A DNA stretch of 64,000 bases, from assembly GCF_002994745.2 (NCBI RefSeq), contig NC_037094.1, positions 15,627,501-15,691,500 on the forward strand, read 5' to 3'. The notes below the pieces were generated by a model. The model was not told the DNA's origin. It searched no databases and was given only the letters and a program-made list of their open reading frames with translations. Each line of letters begins with the position of its first letter. Positions within the stretch are counted from its first letter, which is position 1. Shown here in pieces: positions 12,949-29,170 of this stretch. The stretch is from Rosa chinensis. Lineage: Eukaryota > Streptophyta > Magnoliopsida > Rosales > Rosaceae. Both the position numbers and the translations under genes were made by a program.

Positions 12949-13750
12949 CTAGGTTAGTTTAGTAAGCCTTTTGTTTTTCAGTATGATCTATCTGTACATT
13001 GGGGTACACTTTGACCTTGGTTTACACTATACTTTTATGGTATTGTCTCTTCTGCAAATTGGTTATTAGAGTGTGCTGCAACTTTTGTGTTCAAATTCTT
13101 TTGATCAACTACTTTTCTTTATATGGTGTGTATAGAAAGAGAGAAATATGAGCACTGAACAAGGTCACTGCTGTTCATGACTATGTCTTCCATTATGCTC
13201 AAAGATTTTCAGTTTCATCACTCTAGGAAGTGCAGATAGGCTTACGAATTACAATTGAAAGCTCCACCAGTGGAGTGAGTTCTTGCTCAACCCTCAGTCC
13301 AGTAAGTTTTAATAAGATTGATTCCTTGCTCTGAGCAAACACAGTGCACCACCACACCTACACTGGTAATGTTTCTTTTCTTGGCATTAGTGAATGTTTG
13401 AAATCTTCCCCTGGCTCCTATTGCTTATCGCCAAGCAAATACGGTAGCGCTCAGTATGCGTTGACACAGTTGCGAAAACTTGTTTGGAATCATGTCCTGA
13501 TTTTCTTTTGATGTAATGCTTGCTGATTGCAAAACCCATTGATTTTAATATAGGTTATTTCCTCTCAAGAATGAACATACCTTTCCACGGCAAAAAATTC
13601 GTTGTTTGCTTTGAGCTTTCTGTCCAATCCGAAATTGAAAAAGTTTAACATTCATTTTGAATGACCCCTTAACCAGATGGTTTCCAGTTTCTACATGATT
13701 TTCTAAGATGATTGAGAATCAAAACCATGACATGTTTTCCAGCCAACCCC
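12949..13750. other. 3' flank of F-box gene and intergenic
   Basis: Contains the likely 3' UTR of the F-box gene, then sequence without recognisable genes up to the 3' UTR of the convergent BSK gene. Confidence 0.4.
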
Positions 13751-14393
13751 AAATTACCTGCAAATCGAGAAGACAGACTCATATACACACCACTTGGTGC
13801 GGCAGCAGGGGCATGATTTCCACAATAAGAAACAAATTTTATTAATGAGCGCTAACAGAACATAAGGAGCTGATGTCATGTCGACAGGAGTGACCATGAC
13901 AAATGGCTCTGTACATAAATTACAACCATGGTAATAGCAATTTTTTCTATTCACCCTGTCAATGCAACAACGTCCACAACAGTTTGAACCCTTTACAAAA
14001 ATAATGTTCCATATGCATCCATAGTAATTTCCCAAGATTGTTGTATTGGAAACAGGTAAATGAACAACAATGAAGGGCACATCTGTCGTAAACAACGTAA
14101 GTGTCCATGTTACGCCCACACCAAAGAGACCAAACCAACCCATCCAATAGTATTGCAAAAAAATGCTTCAAGATCACAACAAATGAACCAGCCACGCAAA
14201 TAGAAGATAAGGATCACATCTGCTTCAACTCTGAGGCCTATCTTCAAGACTGATTAACTTTTGAGTCTCTGATCAAGTCACCAAAAAATTGAGATCCCTG
14301 TGTCTGCAGTCCCTTGCTCATCTTTCAGAAAAAGAGAGTCCAATAAAAGGAAAAGAGACTCAGGTTTGATCTTCATTCTTCACTACTAAATTC
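13751..14393 (-). other. probable 3' UTR of the BSK gene
   Basis: Follows the BSK stop codon on the minus strand without another gene start. A 134-codon open frame here (14158-13754) resembles nothing known and is probably chance. The exact poly(A) site cannot be read. Confidence 0.45.
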
Positions 14394-19691
<5,298 letters not shown>

Positions 19692-20530
19692 CCCAACACC
19701 AGAATCCAACAGCAAACACTAAAAATTCTCGAAGCTTCAAATCTTTCCAATAGTTTGCAAACTCAAAACCCTCATCCACCTCAGTGCCAACCCATTAGGC
19801 TCTTCCACTTTGCAATACCTGTAAAACATTCATCACCCAGAATCTACAATCAGATGGAAAACCTCAAAATACCCATCAAAGTCCAGCTCATTCTCTCCAT
19901 TATGTGAAACTACCTTCAATAATTCTCCACCAAAAAAAAAAAAAAAGGAAATCTTTTTGTGACAAAAACAGCTTCTTTCCAATGTTCCTTTCCAGCAGAA
20001 CAAAAGATGCAATCACAGGTCAAAAACAAATCCAAATTTCAAGGATTCAAGTCAAGGGACACTTTATTCCTCACACTAGTGCTCAACACCCGAATAAGCA
20101 CAATGAAGCAAGCCATGAACAATCAACGAATCTCCAAACACTCAGCATTCAGCTAAAACAAAACCACGCCTCTCCAATCTCACTATGATCCAAGCTCCAA
20201 GTCAAATTGAGTCCACATATAGCAACTCACCCAAAATCCCAATTCCCTCAAACACCAAAAAAGCTCCTTCCTTTACGCACAAACGCACTCACCCACTTCC
20301 CAAAACCACGCAAAACAGAGACCCTTTAGCTCAAATCAAAGATCAACCAAACCAAACCACACTATGCTACTACAGAAGAAAACTCACATAACCCCAAAAT
20401 GAAACCCACAAAAACTACCAAAAAAAAAACATGGTTAAAGACGAAAGCTTTCATTACCTGAAGGAATGAGCGAAGCAAAGAAATGGCCTTCACGATTGGG
20501 TCAAGGGCAATGAACGATTTTGTTTTCGTT
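19692..20530 (-). other. 5' UTR of BSK with an intron
   Basis: On the minus strand a donor (CAG then GTAATG) at 20457 and an acceptor (TTTTACAG) at 19819 define a likely 5' UTR intron of about 640 bp, just upstream of the BSK start. The first non-coding exon lies above 20458; its start cannot be fixed. Confidence 0.55.
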
Positions 20531-21832
20531 TCTTCTTCTCAGTTTATTTTATTTCTATTTTTGCCTTTTTTTTCCTGAATTTGGAAAAAATAAAATATAT
20601 AAATAATAAAAATGTGAGTTCAGACTTTGGACATTGAGAGTTTGAATCCAAGAATCGTCCCCGTCTTCTTCGCTGTCACTTCGGTGCTTTGCCTTTCTCT
20701 GCTGGTCATGACTGAAATTTCTGAGCTTTGAGATTTAGATGAGAATTCCATATATTATAATAAAAAGTTTTTTTTTTTAATTTGAAATTTAAATATATTC
20801 CAGTTTTTATCGGTGGGTATTGTTGTGGGCGTGTGGTATTTCTGTATTTCCACCGACATGACCCCTTTTTTTCTGATTTTCCCACACCCAAAAGCCCCCC
20901 ATAATCAATTGCCCCCAGCCCGAGCTCTAAAGGACAAACCTTCCCCACACAAAATAAATAAATATATAAATTAGATGGAAACCCACTATCTTAAAAAATA
21001 AAGAACAATATTTGTTTTCTAGAACAATAATTTTCATAGTGGTAAGGCGCCGAAATGAAGTAGTACTATTTTTTTTATGAGTCTATAGTCTATAGCTCAA
21101 AATCTCAAATGGCATGAAAAATGATGACAAGGGGTTAGCACTTTTATTTCATTATCAAGATAATTACTTTTACTTAAAGTTGTTTTTATTATTATTATTT
21201 TTTTTTTATAGAGTGAGAGTCATTTATTTCTTGCTTGAAATGTTTGGTTCATTTATATGATTCCGGAACAAAATATTCTCGCTTATAATTTAATCCCTCC
21301 GCATTATCTATCTTTCTATTTTATTGTATTCTTTTTGAAATTATTTTTGCATAATACATGCTTATATTTTACATGTGCAAGAACACTATCGTCTATTTTG
21401 CTTTTGCAATATTTGTATATTTGTTTTATCATATTATTTTTCTTATTCAAGTTTATATGGTGTCCAATGCAGTTTAGGAAGGCAAATCTTGTAAATATTT
21501 AGAAATAACTTGTTATTACATTATATATACATATATATGGATTATATATTAGTTATATATTTACATGATCGTTGGTGTAAAGATAGTTCAAAATATGTAT
21601 AATTTTAACTTGTCTAATAGTATAACAAAAGTTTAGTACATTCGTGATTGTCTGCTTTTGTGGTTGTAGACTTTTGCTTTCTCCTCTTGCATTTGGGTGG
21701 TTGGCATGTTCACCACTTTCCATCCTGAATGTCTTACTTCGAGGTCTCTTATATCAATATTAAATTATGTTTGCATAGAGTATCGAGTATCAGCATTTAT
21801 CTAGAAGTTGTGTAACATTTGACAAAAAGTTA
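20531..21832. other. BSK promoter region and AT-rich intergenic
   Basis: AT-rich with short A and T runs; TA-rich at 21517-21560. No gene seen. The first several hundred bases presumably contain the BSK promoter, which fires leftward. Confidence 0.35.
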
Positions 21833-22153
21833 GGCCCCGTTTGGGATTGCTTCACTTTTAAAAAAATTAGCTTTTGTTCAAAATTTTAGATTTCATTGTG
21901 TTTGGTAAATAAATAAAAAGCAGCTTTAATTGAAAGTTATAGGTCACTGGCAGCAGATTTTAGAAGCAGCCCAGAGGTTGCTTTTAGAAGCTGTTGTGGA
22001 TCAAAACACACTCTGCAGTTGTTTTATGTACTGACAGCACTTTTAAAAATATTATTTACTAAACACGAAACTGTTTTAATTCACAGCTGGTTATTCTTAC
22101 AACACAACAGCAACTGTTTCTTTTTTTAAGTCACAGCAATCTCAAACTAGCCC
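21833..22153. mobile_element. PIF/Harbinger-like MITE, 321 bp
   Basis: Imperfect inverted ends of about 34 bp begin GGCCCCGTTTGGGATTGC on the left and GGGCTAGTTTGAGATTGC when the right end is inverted. The 3-bp target repeat TTA lies at 21830-21832 and 22154-22156, as for Tourist-like elements. No coding capacity. Confidence 0.7.
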
Positions 22154-22156
22154 TTA

Positions 22157-22378
22157 TTCTTTTTAGTGACATAAGAGACTTATTTAGCAATAATTGAAAG
22201 ATATTGAAGTAATCAAACATTTGTATAACAAAAAAAAACAATGGAGGGTGTCTTGCCACTCTCACATCTCACTTAATTTATAAGATTATAAAATTGTATA
22301 TCAACATTGCTTAAAAAGCAAAATGTTATCTTTTATACAAAACATGTAGTACAAAAAAGAAGACTAGTAAAACAATTA
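22157..22378. other. intergenic, nothing recognised
   Basis: AT-rich sequence between the MITE and the short tandem repeat. Confidence 0.4.
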
Positions 22379-22440
22379 CTCACTTAGTTTAAGTGTCACT
22401 GAGTTTGTTCTCACTTAGTTTAAGTGTCACTGAGTTTGTT
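22379..22440. repeat. 31-bp perfect tandem duplication
   Basis: The 31-bp unit starting CTCACTTAGTTTAAG occurs twice without a mismatch (22379-22409 and 22410-22440), so the duplication is recent. Confidence 0.95.
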
Positions 22441-22535
22441 GTAAGTGTAATTATAGCTACACTATTGTAACTAAAGTGACAACATCAACTTGCGAAGTTA
22501 GAGTGAATATTAGATTTTCTAATTGTCTTGACGTC

Positions 22536-22905
22536 TTATGTCCATATACTAGTTTCACTAAGGGACACAAGAAAGTTTGGAAAACATTCAAAGTGAATTA
22601 GCCCATGACAAAGACTTGATTCAACTAATCTTGGAATGGAATCTTCAAAGTTTCTATACCTACAGTCACGTAGTGCAACAAAAATAGAGACTTTGAGATC
22701 ATTTATATTTAAGGGTTGAATTCCTACTTGTATTGCACCTATATGCAAATACTTGTAGTCTTTCTTTTTGTGTTCTGCTGAAGTTTTTGGAGTACTCATT
22801 TGAATAGTTTGATGGTCAAAACCTATTTTAATTGTTTGTTCTTGAGTCTTAATTGAATATAAAGTTTTGAAGTCAAAAGTCCATACTTTGTATATTTCAT
22901 TGTAG
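22536..22905 (-). pseudogene. fragment resembling a pararetrovirus movement-protein region
   Basis: An open minus-strand frame of about 120 codons contains motifs such as YLHIGAIQVG, RDCRYRNFEDS and CFPNFLVSLS. They match the pattern I know from movement-protein-like regions of endogenous Caulimoviridae-type sequences in plant genomes. The frame is preceded by a stop near 22906 and ended by one at 22536 shortly after the conserved block. No reverse transcriptase, protease or coat region is adjacent. It is an isolated, inactive fragment. The assignment is from memory of the family and needs a profile search. Confidence 0.5.
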
Positions 22906-23008
22906 CTTTTTTTGGGTGGTTTCCAATTTCCTACAATTTCAGTTAGGCTATGAAAAGACCATATTATATATCTTCTGCAAACTTTGAAAAAATTATATTA
23001 GAGTTGAA

Positions 23009-23126
23009 TTTTTTTTTTTTTTTCAAATAAACAACTCAAATGCTGCAACTAGTCTTTCGTGAGTTGAACTCACAACCTCCCACTTACGAAGTGGAGACTA
23101 TGCCACTAGACCAAATGGTATTGGGC
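23009..23126 (-). mobile_element. tRNA-derived SINE
   Basis: On the minus strand it begins GCCCAATACC, has a Pol III box A (TGGTCTAGTGG) and box B (GTTCAACTC), and ends in a poly(A) of about 15. A perfect 12-bp target duplication ATTAGAGTTGAA flanks it (22997-23008 and 23127-23138). It is short (118 bp) and well preserved, so probably young. Confidence 0.85.
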
Positions 23127-23138
23127 ATTAGAGTTGAA

Positions 23139-23509
23139 ATTGAGATGACCGATTTTGGCCTAACCAAAATTAAAGTGCAATTCGGTCGATTTAAGGTAGT
23201 TGTCAATTTTCAATGAGAGGAGATCCACCCTAATTTAATATAGGAAACACTAATTACATATTAGTCAATTTTTTTATTATTGAAATTGAGATAACTGATT
23301 TTGGCCAAACCATTATCCAACGATAACGAGTCTAAATTGCCATTTCCCCCTTTTTATGGTATTGCTTGGGGAATTATGGAGAATAAGGATATTTGGACAA
23401 TAAACACCTATATGCACTAAATCAATATTATAACAACAAATAGTAAGATACTTTTTCCAAATAAGTTGAGTTGATGACCGTATGACAAATGTATTTAAAA
23501 AATAAAAAT
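23139..23509. other. intergenic, nothing recognised
   Basis: AT-rich; two short stretches (GAGATAACTGATTTTGGCC near 23287 and GAGATGACCGATTTTGGCC near 23144) form an imperfect direct repeat. No gene. Confidence 0.4.
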
Positions 23510-23524
23510 AAAGTTACATTTGTT

Positions 23525-24673
23525 TTTTTTTTTTTTTTTTGAAATAGAAGTTGATTTCATTAGATCAACAGCCAATAAGCTAGAGTTTACCATAACTTAC
23601 ATAAGCAAAACTCGGCAAGAAAATCCGAACTAAACTATCCAAGCTAGAGCAGATCATTAAAATCTCTGGGACGCTCACATTTAAGCGAGCCTATACAAGA
23701 ATGAAAAAACATCGCCTCCTACGGAAAAGAAATCATTCAACTAGTTCCCACTTGCCAGTCACGCAATTGTGGTACAAGCAAGATACTAGAAATGTCATAG
23801 AAGACTCATAGAAGTTAATCCAAGCACACACAGGCTCAATACCCTAATCTCATTAGAGCCCGTATTGCCTTAATTTGAGCCCAAGCCCATAGACCCAAAC
23901 CCAAATCAAGTCTTGCTTAGCAGGACGGCTCTCCTGCCCCATCAGCCCAAATTTGAGCCCAGGCTCAAACCCAAGCAAACAGCGAAGAAGAATCACGCTG
24001 CTCCTTTTCCTTCACCGCCGTCAAGAGACCTCCGGCGGCATCCCGTTTGACCACAGCTCCGGCAGCCAGTTTTTACAACCAGCATTAACATCTCAGACCG
24101 ATTATAAGCGGTCAACAACAATCCCACAAAGAACCGGCTGGGAATAGACCACCGCTGCTGAGCTGTCTCCACCGCCGTTAGGTCCGGCGGTCATCCAATC
24201 CACCACTGCATAGGAACTGCAAATCAAAACCACGCAGCTGCAATTTGAAACACTGCAATCACATACCAAAGCAAAGCAACTCTCATACCCAGATTCACCA
24301 AACTACCAATTTGAAATCTAGAATGATCGACCAACGACCTACAACAAATCGTTCCCCTGCGCCGGCCTAAAGTCAAGTAGTATTCCGACCTACAACCCAA
24401 AAGCCCATATCAGAACAATCTAATCGAAGCTTCTCATATCAGAAACCACCAACACAACCACCAACGTGATTGCATAGAGCTTTCCTCCGCAAACCCAGAA
24501 ACCAGGACAGTCTCACCAAGTCGTGACCGGTGCTGGACACAATCGGATCTTGCCGCCGCTGCTTTGCACGTCACCCTATGTTTAGGGTTTCGACTTGTCC
24601 CAAAGAACTTATGAGCTTCGAATGTGTTTTTTTTTTTTTTGTCCCGATAAAACTGTTGTTGGCAAGGATATAT
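23525..24673 (-). mobile_element. non-coding L1-type retroposon
   Basis: A T-run at 23525-23541 is a poly(A) tail on the minus strand. Flanking 15-bp repeats AAAGTTACATTTGTT (23510-23524) and AAAGTTACGTTTGTT (24674-24688, one mismatch) are target-site duplications of the size left by L1-type retrotransposition. The 1.15-kb body is C/G-richer than its surroundings, with many GCC/CCG motifs. It has no reverse transcriptase and no long frame. It may be a LINE derivative with only terminal regions or a retrotransposed non-coding transcript. Confidence 0.65.
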
Positions 24674-24688
24674 AAAGTTACGTTTGTT

Positions 24689-26100
24689 GATAAGCCATAA
24701 GTTTTAAAAATAAAAAACAGAAGCATCATTAATTTAAATTAGCAACATTGGAACAATTGTTTTATATTAATGGGGCAATCTTGATCTCTTCAAACTTTCT
24801 AGTTAGAAAGCAGCGCTCTCAACAAACTCTAGTCATTTTAGGCTACGATTTCATCGCTTTTATCATGCAATTGCTAAGCTTCAAGGTTGCTGCTTATCAA
24901 CACCACCATCCTTTGCTCTTGACGTCGCCCTCCCTCAAGTAGGTCATGCGCAGAGTGACAGGTTCTACGACGGATTCTCGACGACTTTATGCATAGGGGT
25001 TTCAATTAATCTCTCATGTCTAATCTTACTGGTAGTTTAGGGTTCAGGCTGAGACAATCTAGATACTCTAGATCCTATGGTAGTTTGCAGTGGAACTACA
25101 AATCACTATGTATTCCTAAACCTGGGCTTGATGGTGAGGTTACTATGGTGGCTGGGTTGGTTGCTCTTAACAATGGCAGTTCAGGGACTACATGATTGCC
25201 ATGGTAGTTTCCTACGACGAAGGTGGTACGAGATCTAACGACGGTTGCAATGGTGTTGAGGCTGTTTCCTGGAGCCATTGGGTTTAGGCCCAAATTTTCT
25301 AGGGCCATTAGATTGTTGCTGTTTCAAGCTCAATTTTGATAAAGGGCAACATTTCACCAAAAAAGAGCAAAGGTTCGAGGAAGAAAACTGGTGTGGGGTA
25401 GGATGGCTTGCCCCTATTTTCTTTTTCCAAAGGTTATGATACCTCCAACCCTAATGGGAAGAGGGTGCAACTGCTTGATTAGTTGCAGGTTGGTTAGCAT
25501 ATACTGGCAAGAGGTGATTCTATGAGTCTTTGTAGAAGTGTTATGTGTTCACATACCATTGCGTGCTCGGCGTGAGTGGCTAGCAACATATATTTCTACC
25601 TTTAAAGGCTAGCCACTTATTTTTTCTCCCATAATATATATATACATGCCACCTTCAATTTTGATTTACCTTTAATTTTGATTTTTGGAATATCACGATC
25701 TTTTTTTTTTTTTAAGATGATGGAATATCACGATCTTAATAATTAGGGCATGAAAGAGTTCTCCCCCTAATTTTAAATGCAAGATGGTCGATCATATTTT
25801 CGAGCCAATACGTTGGTGGCTGTTAAAAAAAAACATATTAACATAACTAGCATAATTTCTTGAAAATTGAGAACCCTTACTAAAATCATTGAAATGTTAT
25901 TTATAAAATAAATCAAGAGATTTTGACTCAATAATTAATTTTGAAAATGTGGATTTCATTAAAAAGCGTGCTAAGATGGTCATTACACACACCCTTCTTC
26001 TGACCACCTATATCCGAACTAATCACTCGCTTATTTAAGCAAGTTTATAACTATGAAAATTCTAAAACATAGTATATGGGCATATCGATCACCACCAAGA
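24689..26100. other. repeat-derived intergenic sequence
   Basis: Around 25335-25480 short stretches read like a decayed Lys/Arg-rich LINE ORF1 tail (SPKKSKGSRKK, GKRVQLLD), but stops interrupt every frame. An inverted pair around GTGGCTAGC and GGCTAGCCAC lies at about 25575-25617. Otherwise nothing recognised. Confidence 0.35.
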
Positions 26101-26226
26101 GAGAGGCGGACCCTTCACCTTCAGGCTTGAGGGTGGGACTTGTCTCTTATAGTGTTAGCCTCCGATGAGCTAATATCACATAATTCTTTAATTCTTCACA
26201 AAATAATATATATATATATATATATA
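26101..26226 (+). mobile_element. 3' tail of a retroposon, same family as 52259-52593
   Basis: Contains GACCCTTCACCTTC, GAGGGTGGGACTTGT and CTCCGA blocks shared with the element in the YqgF gene, then an AT-rich tail with (TA)n at 26206-26226. Its 5' boundary and any target duplication are unclear. Confidence 0.5.
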
Positions 26227-27087
26227 AGCATAACACACCAAGAAACTATAATTTCTCCTTGTCCTTCAAGCTAGGGCCAAAAGGTTGAACTGTATGGGTC
26301 AACCGCATAACTTTTTTAGCGGCACATTTCTCAACTTTGGGATTCATATATTTAGATTCCTTAGGGTCAAAGATCTCAACTCAGAAGAGTGATTAAAAGC
26401 TGGTAAGCTTTCCATAGCCTTAAAAGAAAAGATCAAAAAATGGGGGCCAAAGCCTAAAATAAATGGCCAAAAGCCAGCCTAAAGCCTAAACCCCAGCTGC
26501 AACAAGGGACACTAGGCCAAAAATTCAATCAGACAACACATATCAGACGACAACAAAACATTTTAACTGTCGTCTGAAATAATCAGACGACAGCAAAAAT
26601 ATTTCTGTCGTCTGAAGTTTTGAATCCAATGATAGTTATTACTTGGCTTTTGTGCAATTACTTTTCAGACAATGGTTGATATTATGATGCTGTCTAAATT
26701 GATCAATTCAGACAAAAGTTATTATTTCAATGTTGTCCAACGTTTATTCAGACAATGGTTTATTTTTGATGTTGTCTGATTGTTTTCAATCACACAACTG
26801 TTATTAGTTGTCTGTTGTGCAATAACATTTAAGTCAATGCTTGCGAAAAGACATTGTTTGATTTGGTTGTCTCACACAACTGTTTTTATTTGTCTGTTGT
26901 CACATTATCTTTAGACAATGCACCCTAACTAATGTTGTCTGAATTTAGGTGTTTTTTTTCCCTCTCTCCTGATACAAGCCGAGTTTTACCTACGGTTAGA
27001 CTTCTAACACTTTGGACAAAAATAAAAAATTAAACTCTTTCCCTCTCCATTCGACCAAAACACCAGAGCTCCCGCCTCTCTCTCTCT

Positions 27088-27371
27088 GAAAACCTCTTTC
27101 TCTCTCTCCCCCCTCTCTCTCAGTCTAATAAATTGTACTCTCAGCTTTCTCTGCCACCGCAGTTGACCACCATCGCAGTGACCTCCAGTCCTGAGGAGCA
27201 TACCACCACCGCAGTTCCACCTATCTTCAAACAAAGAGAACCTTTCTCTCTCTCTAATAGATTATACTCTCAGCTCTCTCTCCCACAGCAGTGACCGCCA
27301 GTCGACCACCACCGCAGTGACCGACAATCCTGACGAGCATACCACCACCGCAGCTCCACCTATCTTCAAAC
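27088..27371 (+). repeat. tandem duplication of a leader-like segment inside the CACTA element
   Basis: Two units of about 136-148 bp each hold a CT-rich start, ATACTCTCAGC, GCATACCACCACCGCAG and CACCTATCTTCAAAC (27088-27235 and 27236-27371). They look like the 5' UTR of a plant gene. The frame on either strand is not convincing as coding. Confidence 0.75.
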
Positions 27372-29054
27372 GTACAATCTCAATCAAATTAAGTTCTTCC
27401 TTCTTCTTTTTTTCTTCTTTCTTTGTTGGGTTTCTGAATTGATTGATACATGTTGAAATTGTTTGGGTTTCTTGACTGGGTCTTTTGAAATTGTTGTTTC
27501 TTTTGTATTATGTTTATGAAATTGACTGTTTGGGATATTGTGTTTTAATCGAAGCCATTTTGGGATATTGTTGTTTCACATGAATTGTGGTTCAATTGAA
27601 ATAAGCCATTTTGGTTTATGTTGCTGTCTTAGTTGTTGGAATGAAAAATAAAGTCTGTAGGTTTTGCGCAGCTCCCACTCATACAAGAGGTTTTGTTTAT
27701 TTGTAGAGAAGTTTCAAGGGTTCATGAACCTTCAGGTTTTTCACTATTGATATATGGAATTGGAAAGTGACTGGATTTAATTTGATTACTGTTTTTTATT
27801 TGCACTATCAAATATGCTGTTTATCTGAAAATCAGAACTCTTATCCACAATCAGCTATGGTTATTTGTGTGACAAAATATATTTGATTGTATGTAATGTG
27901 AATATGAAAATAAGAAATCTTATGTACACTGGAAATTAATCACTTCATAACTTACCTGTTTGCGAAGTTGATGGTTGTTTGTGTGAATGTGAATTATATT
28001 TTGTTGCCTTCAATGACCATATAAGTGAAATTCTTTTACTGGTGGACGTACTGTAATGTTCCTTAGAATGTGTTTTTCTGAATACCTTTATTATTTGCTT
28101 GCGGAAGTTGGTAGTTCATTCTGCTACATTGCATTTTGTCTGAACGGGCCTCTCTCTATTGGTCATTAATTAGATTGCTTGGTGAGTACTGTCCTACTAG
28201 AAAAAAGTACATATTTGCTGCTGATGAAGTAGACAAATAGCATGCTTAATTTCTTTTGTAGGGTATTCTTTATGTTTAATTTTTGTATGATCCTTTTGGA
28301 AGTAGGTGAGAACTAATGCTCGAATTGTGGAAGGAGATCCAGGTAAGGTGACTTGTAAGGTATAATATTTTTTCTGTGACTCACTCCTTTGTTATTTTTT
28401 TCTGTCAATTTGTCTCTCATCCATATAATTGTTCTTGGAAAATGTACCATTTCCTTCTTATAATTGGAACCCTAAACTTCACTGGATTCTTAAAATATAA
28501 ACTAAAACATATTTATCTTGAATTGGAAGAAGCTCGAGAACAGTCATTGATCTAGCTAGTGGAACTCATGGTATGTTTAGAACTGTTGTTCAGTATTTAA
28601 CTATGCTCTGTCTTGGCTTTGTGTTGCATTTTGGGCTCTGGAGCTTTAAAAGTTCTCCCACATTTTAGCTTTCCAACTGCTATTGAGTTTGAAACTTGAA
28701 AGCCTTGATACAAGTTCTAATGTATTACCTATTGGGACATGATCATGGTATTATTCATTTTACGATTGATATACCAGTTAAAGCTCAGGGGGATAATTTT
28801 GGCTTTGTGGTAGTGGTTATTATTCATTGCTATGACTGGAAATTGACTGAGACTTCTTACTTTAATTTTGTATAGTTATAATACCAATAATTATATTCTG
28901 GCAAGAATTAATGTTTGGAAGTTTGATTCTTGGTCCCAGATATATTTTGTAAGAATTTAATTGTTCTTGCATATGTCCCTGCACCAACTTCCCTAAGCCA
29001 TAATGGTGCACTGCAACATAGTGTACTTTTGATGCTGAAGTAGAACTATTTCAG

Positions 29055-29170
29055 GTCTTTTGGGCATTTTCAATATACTTGGAGGCAGTTGCAATTATTC
29101 CACAATTAATTTTGCTACAACGAAGTGGAAATGTGGACAATTTGATAGGGAAATATGTTTTCTTTCTGGG
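29055..29170 (+). pseudogene. captured ERD2 (KDEL-receptor) exon
   Basis: The 116-nt segment is bounded by TTTCAG upstream and GTAAGT downstream, and reads without a stop. It contains VFWAFSIYLEAVA, PQLILLQRSG and then VDNLIGKYVFFLG, the late transmembrane region of plant ERD2 HDEL/KDEL receptors. The exon ends in mid-codon as expected before the Ala-Tyr-Arg of that family. No other ERD2 exon was recognised nearby, so this is an isolated exon with its intron edges, inside the CACTA element. Preserved splice sites point to DNA-level capture, not retrocopying. It could be spliced into element transcripts, but it cannot encode a receptor. Confidence 0.85.

Noticed and set aside
13754..14158. 134-codon minus-strand frame after the BSK stop
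   Set aside because: It lies in the likely 3' UTR and has no recognisable domain.
26530..26960. CRISPR-like regularly spaced repeats
   Set aside because: The repeats are in both orientations, short and variable, and sit at the ends of a CACTA transposon in a plant genome.
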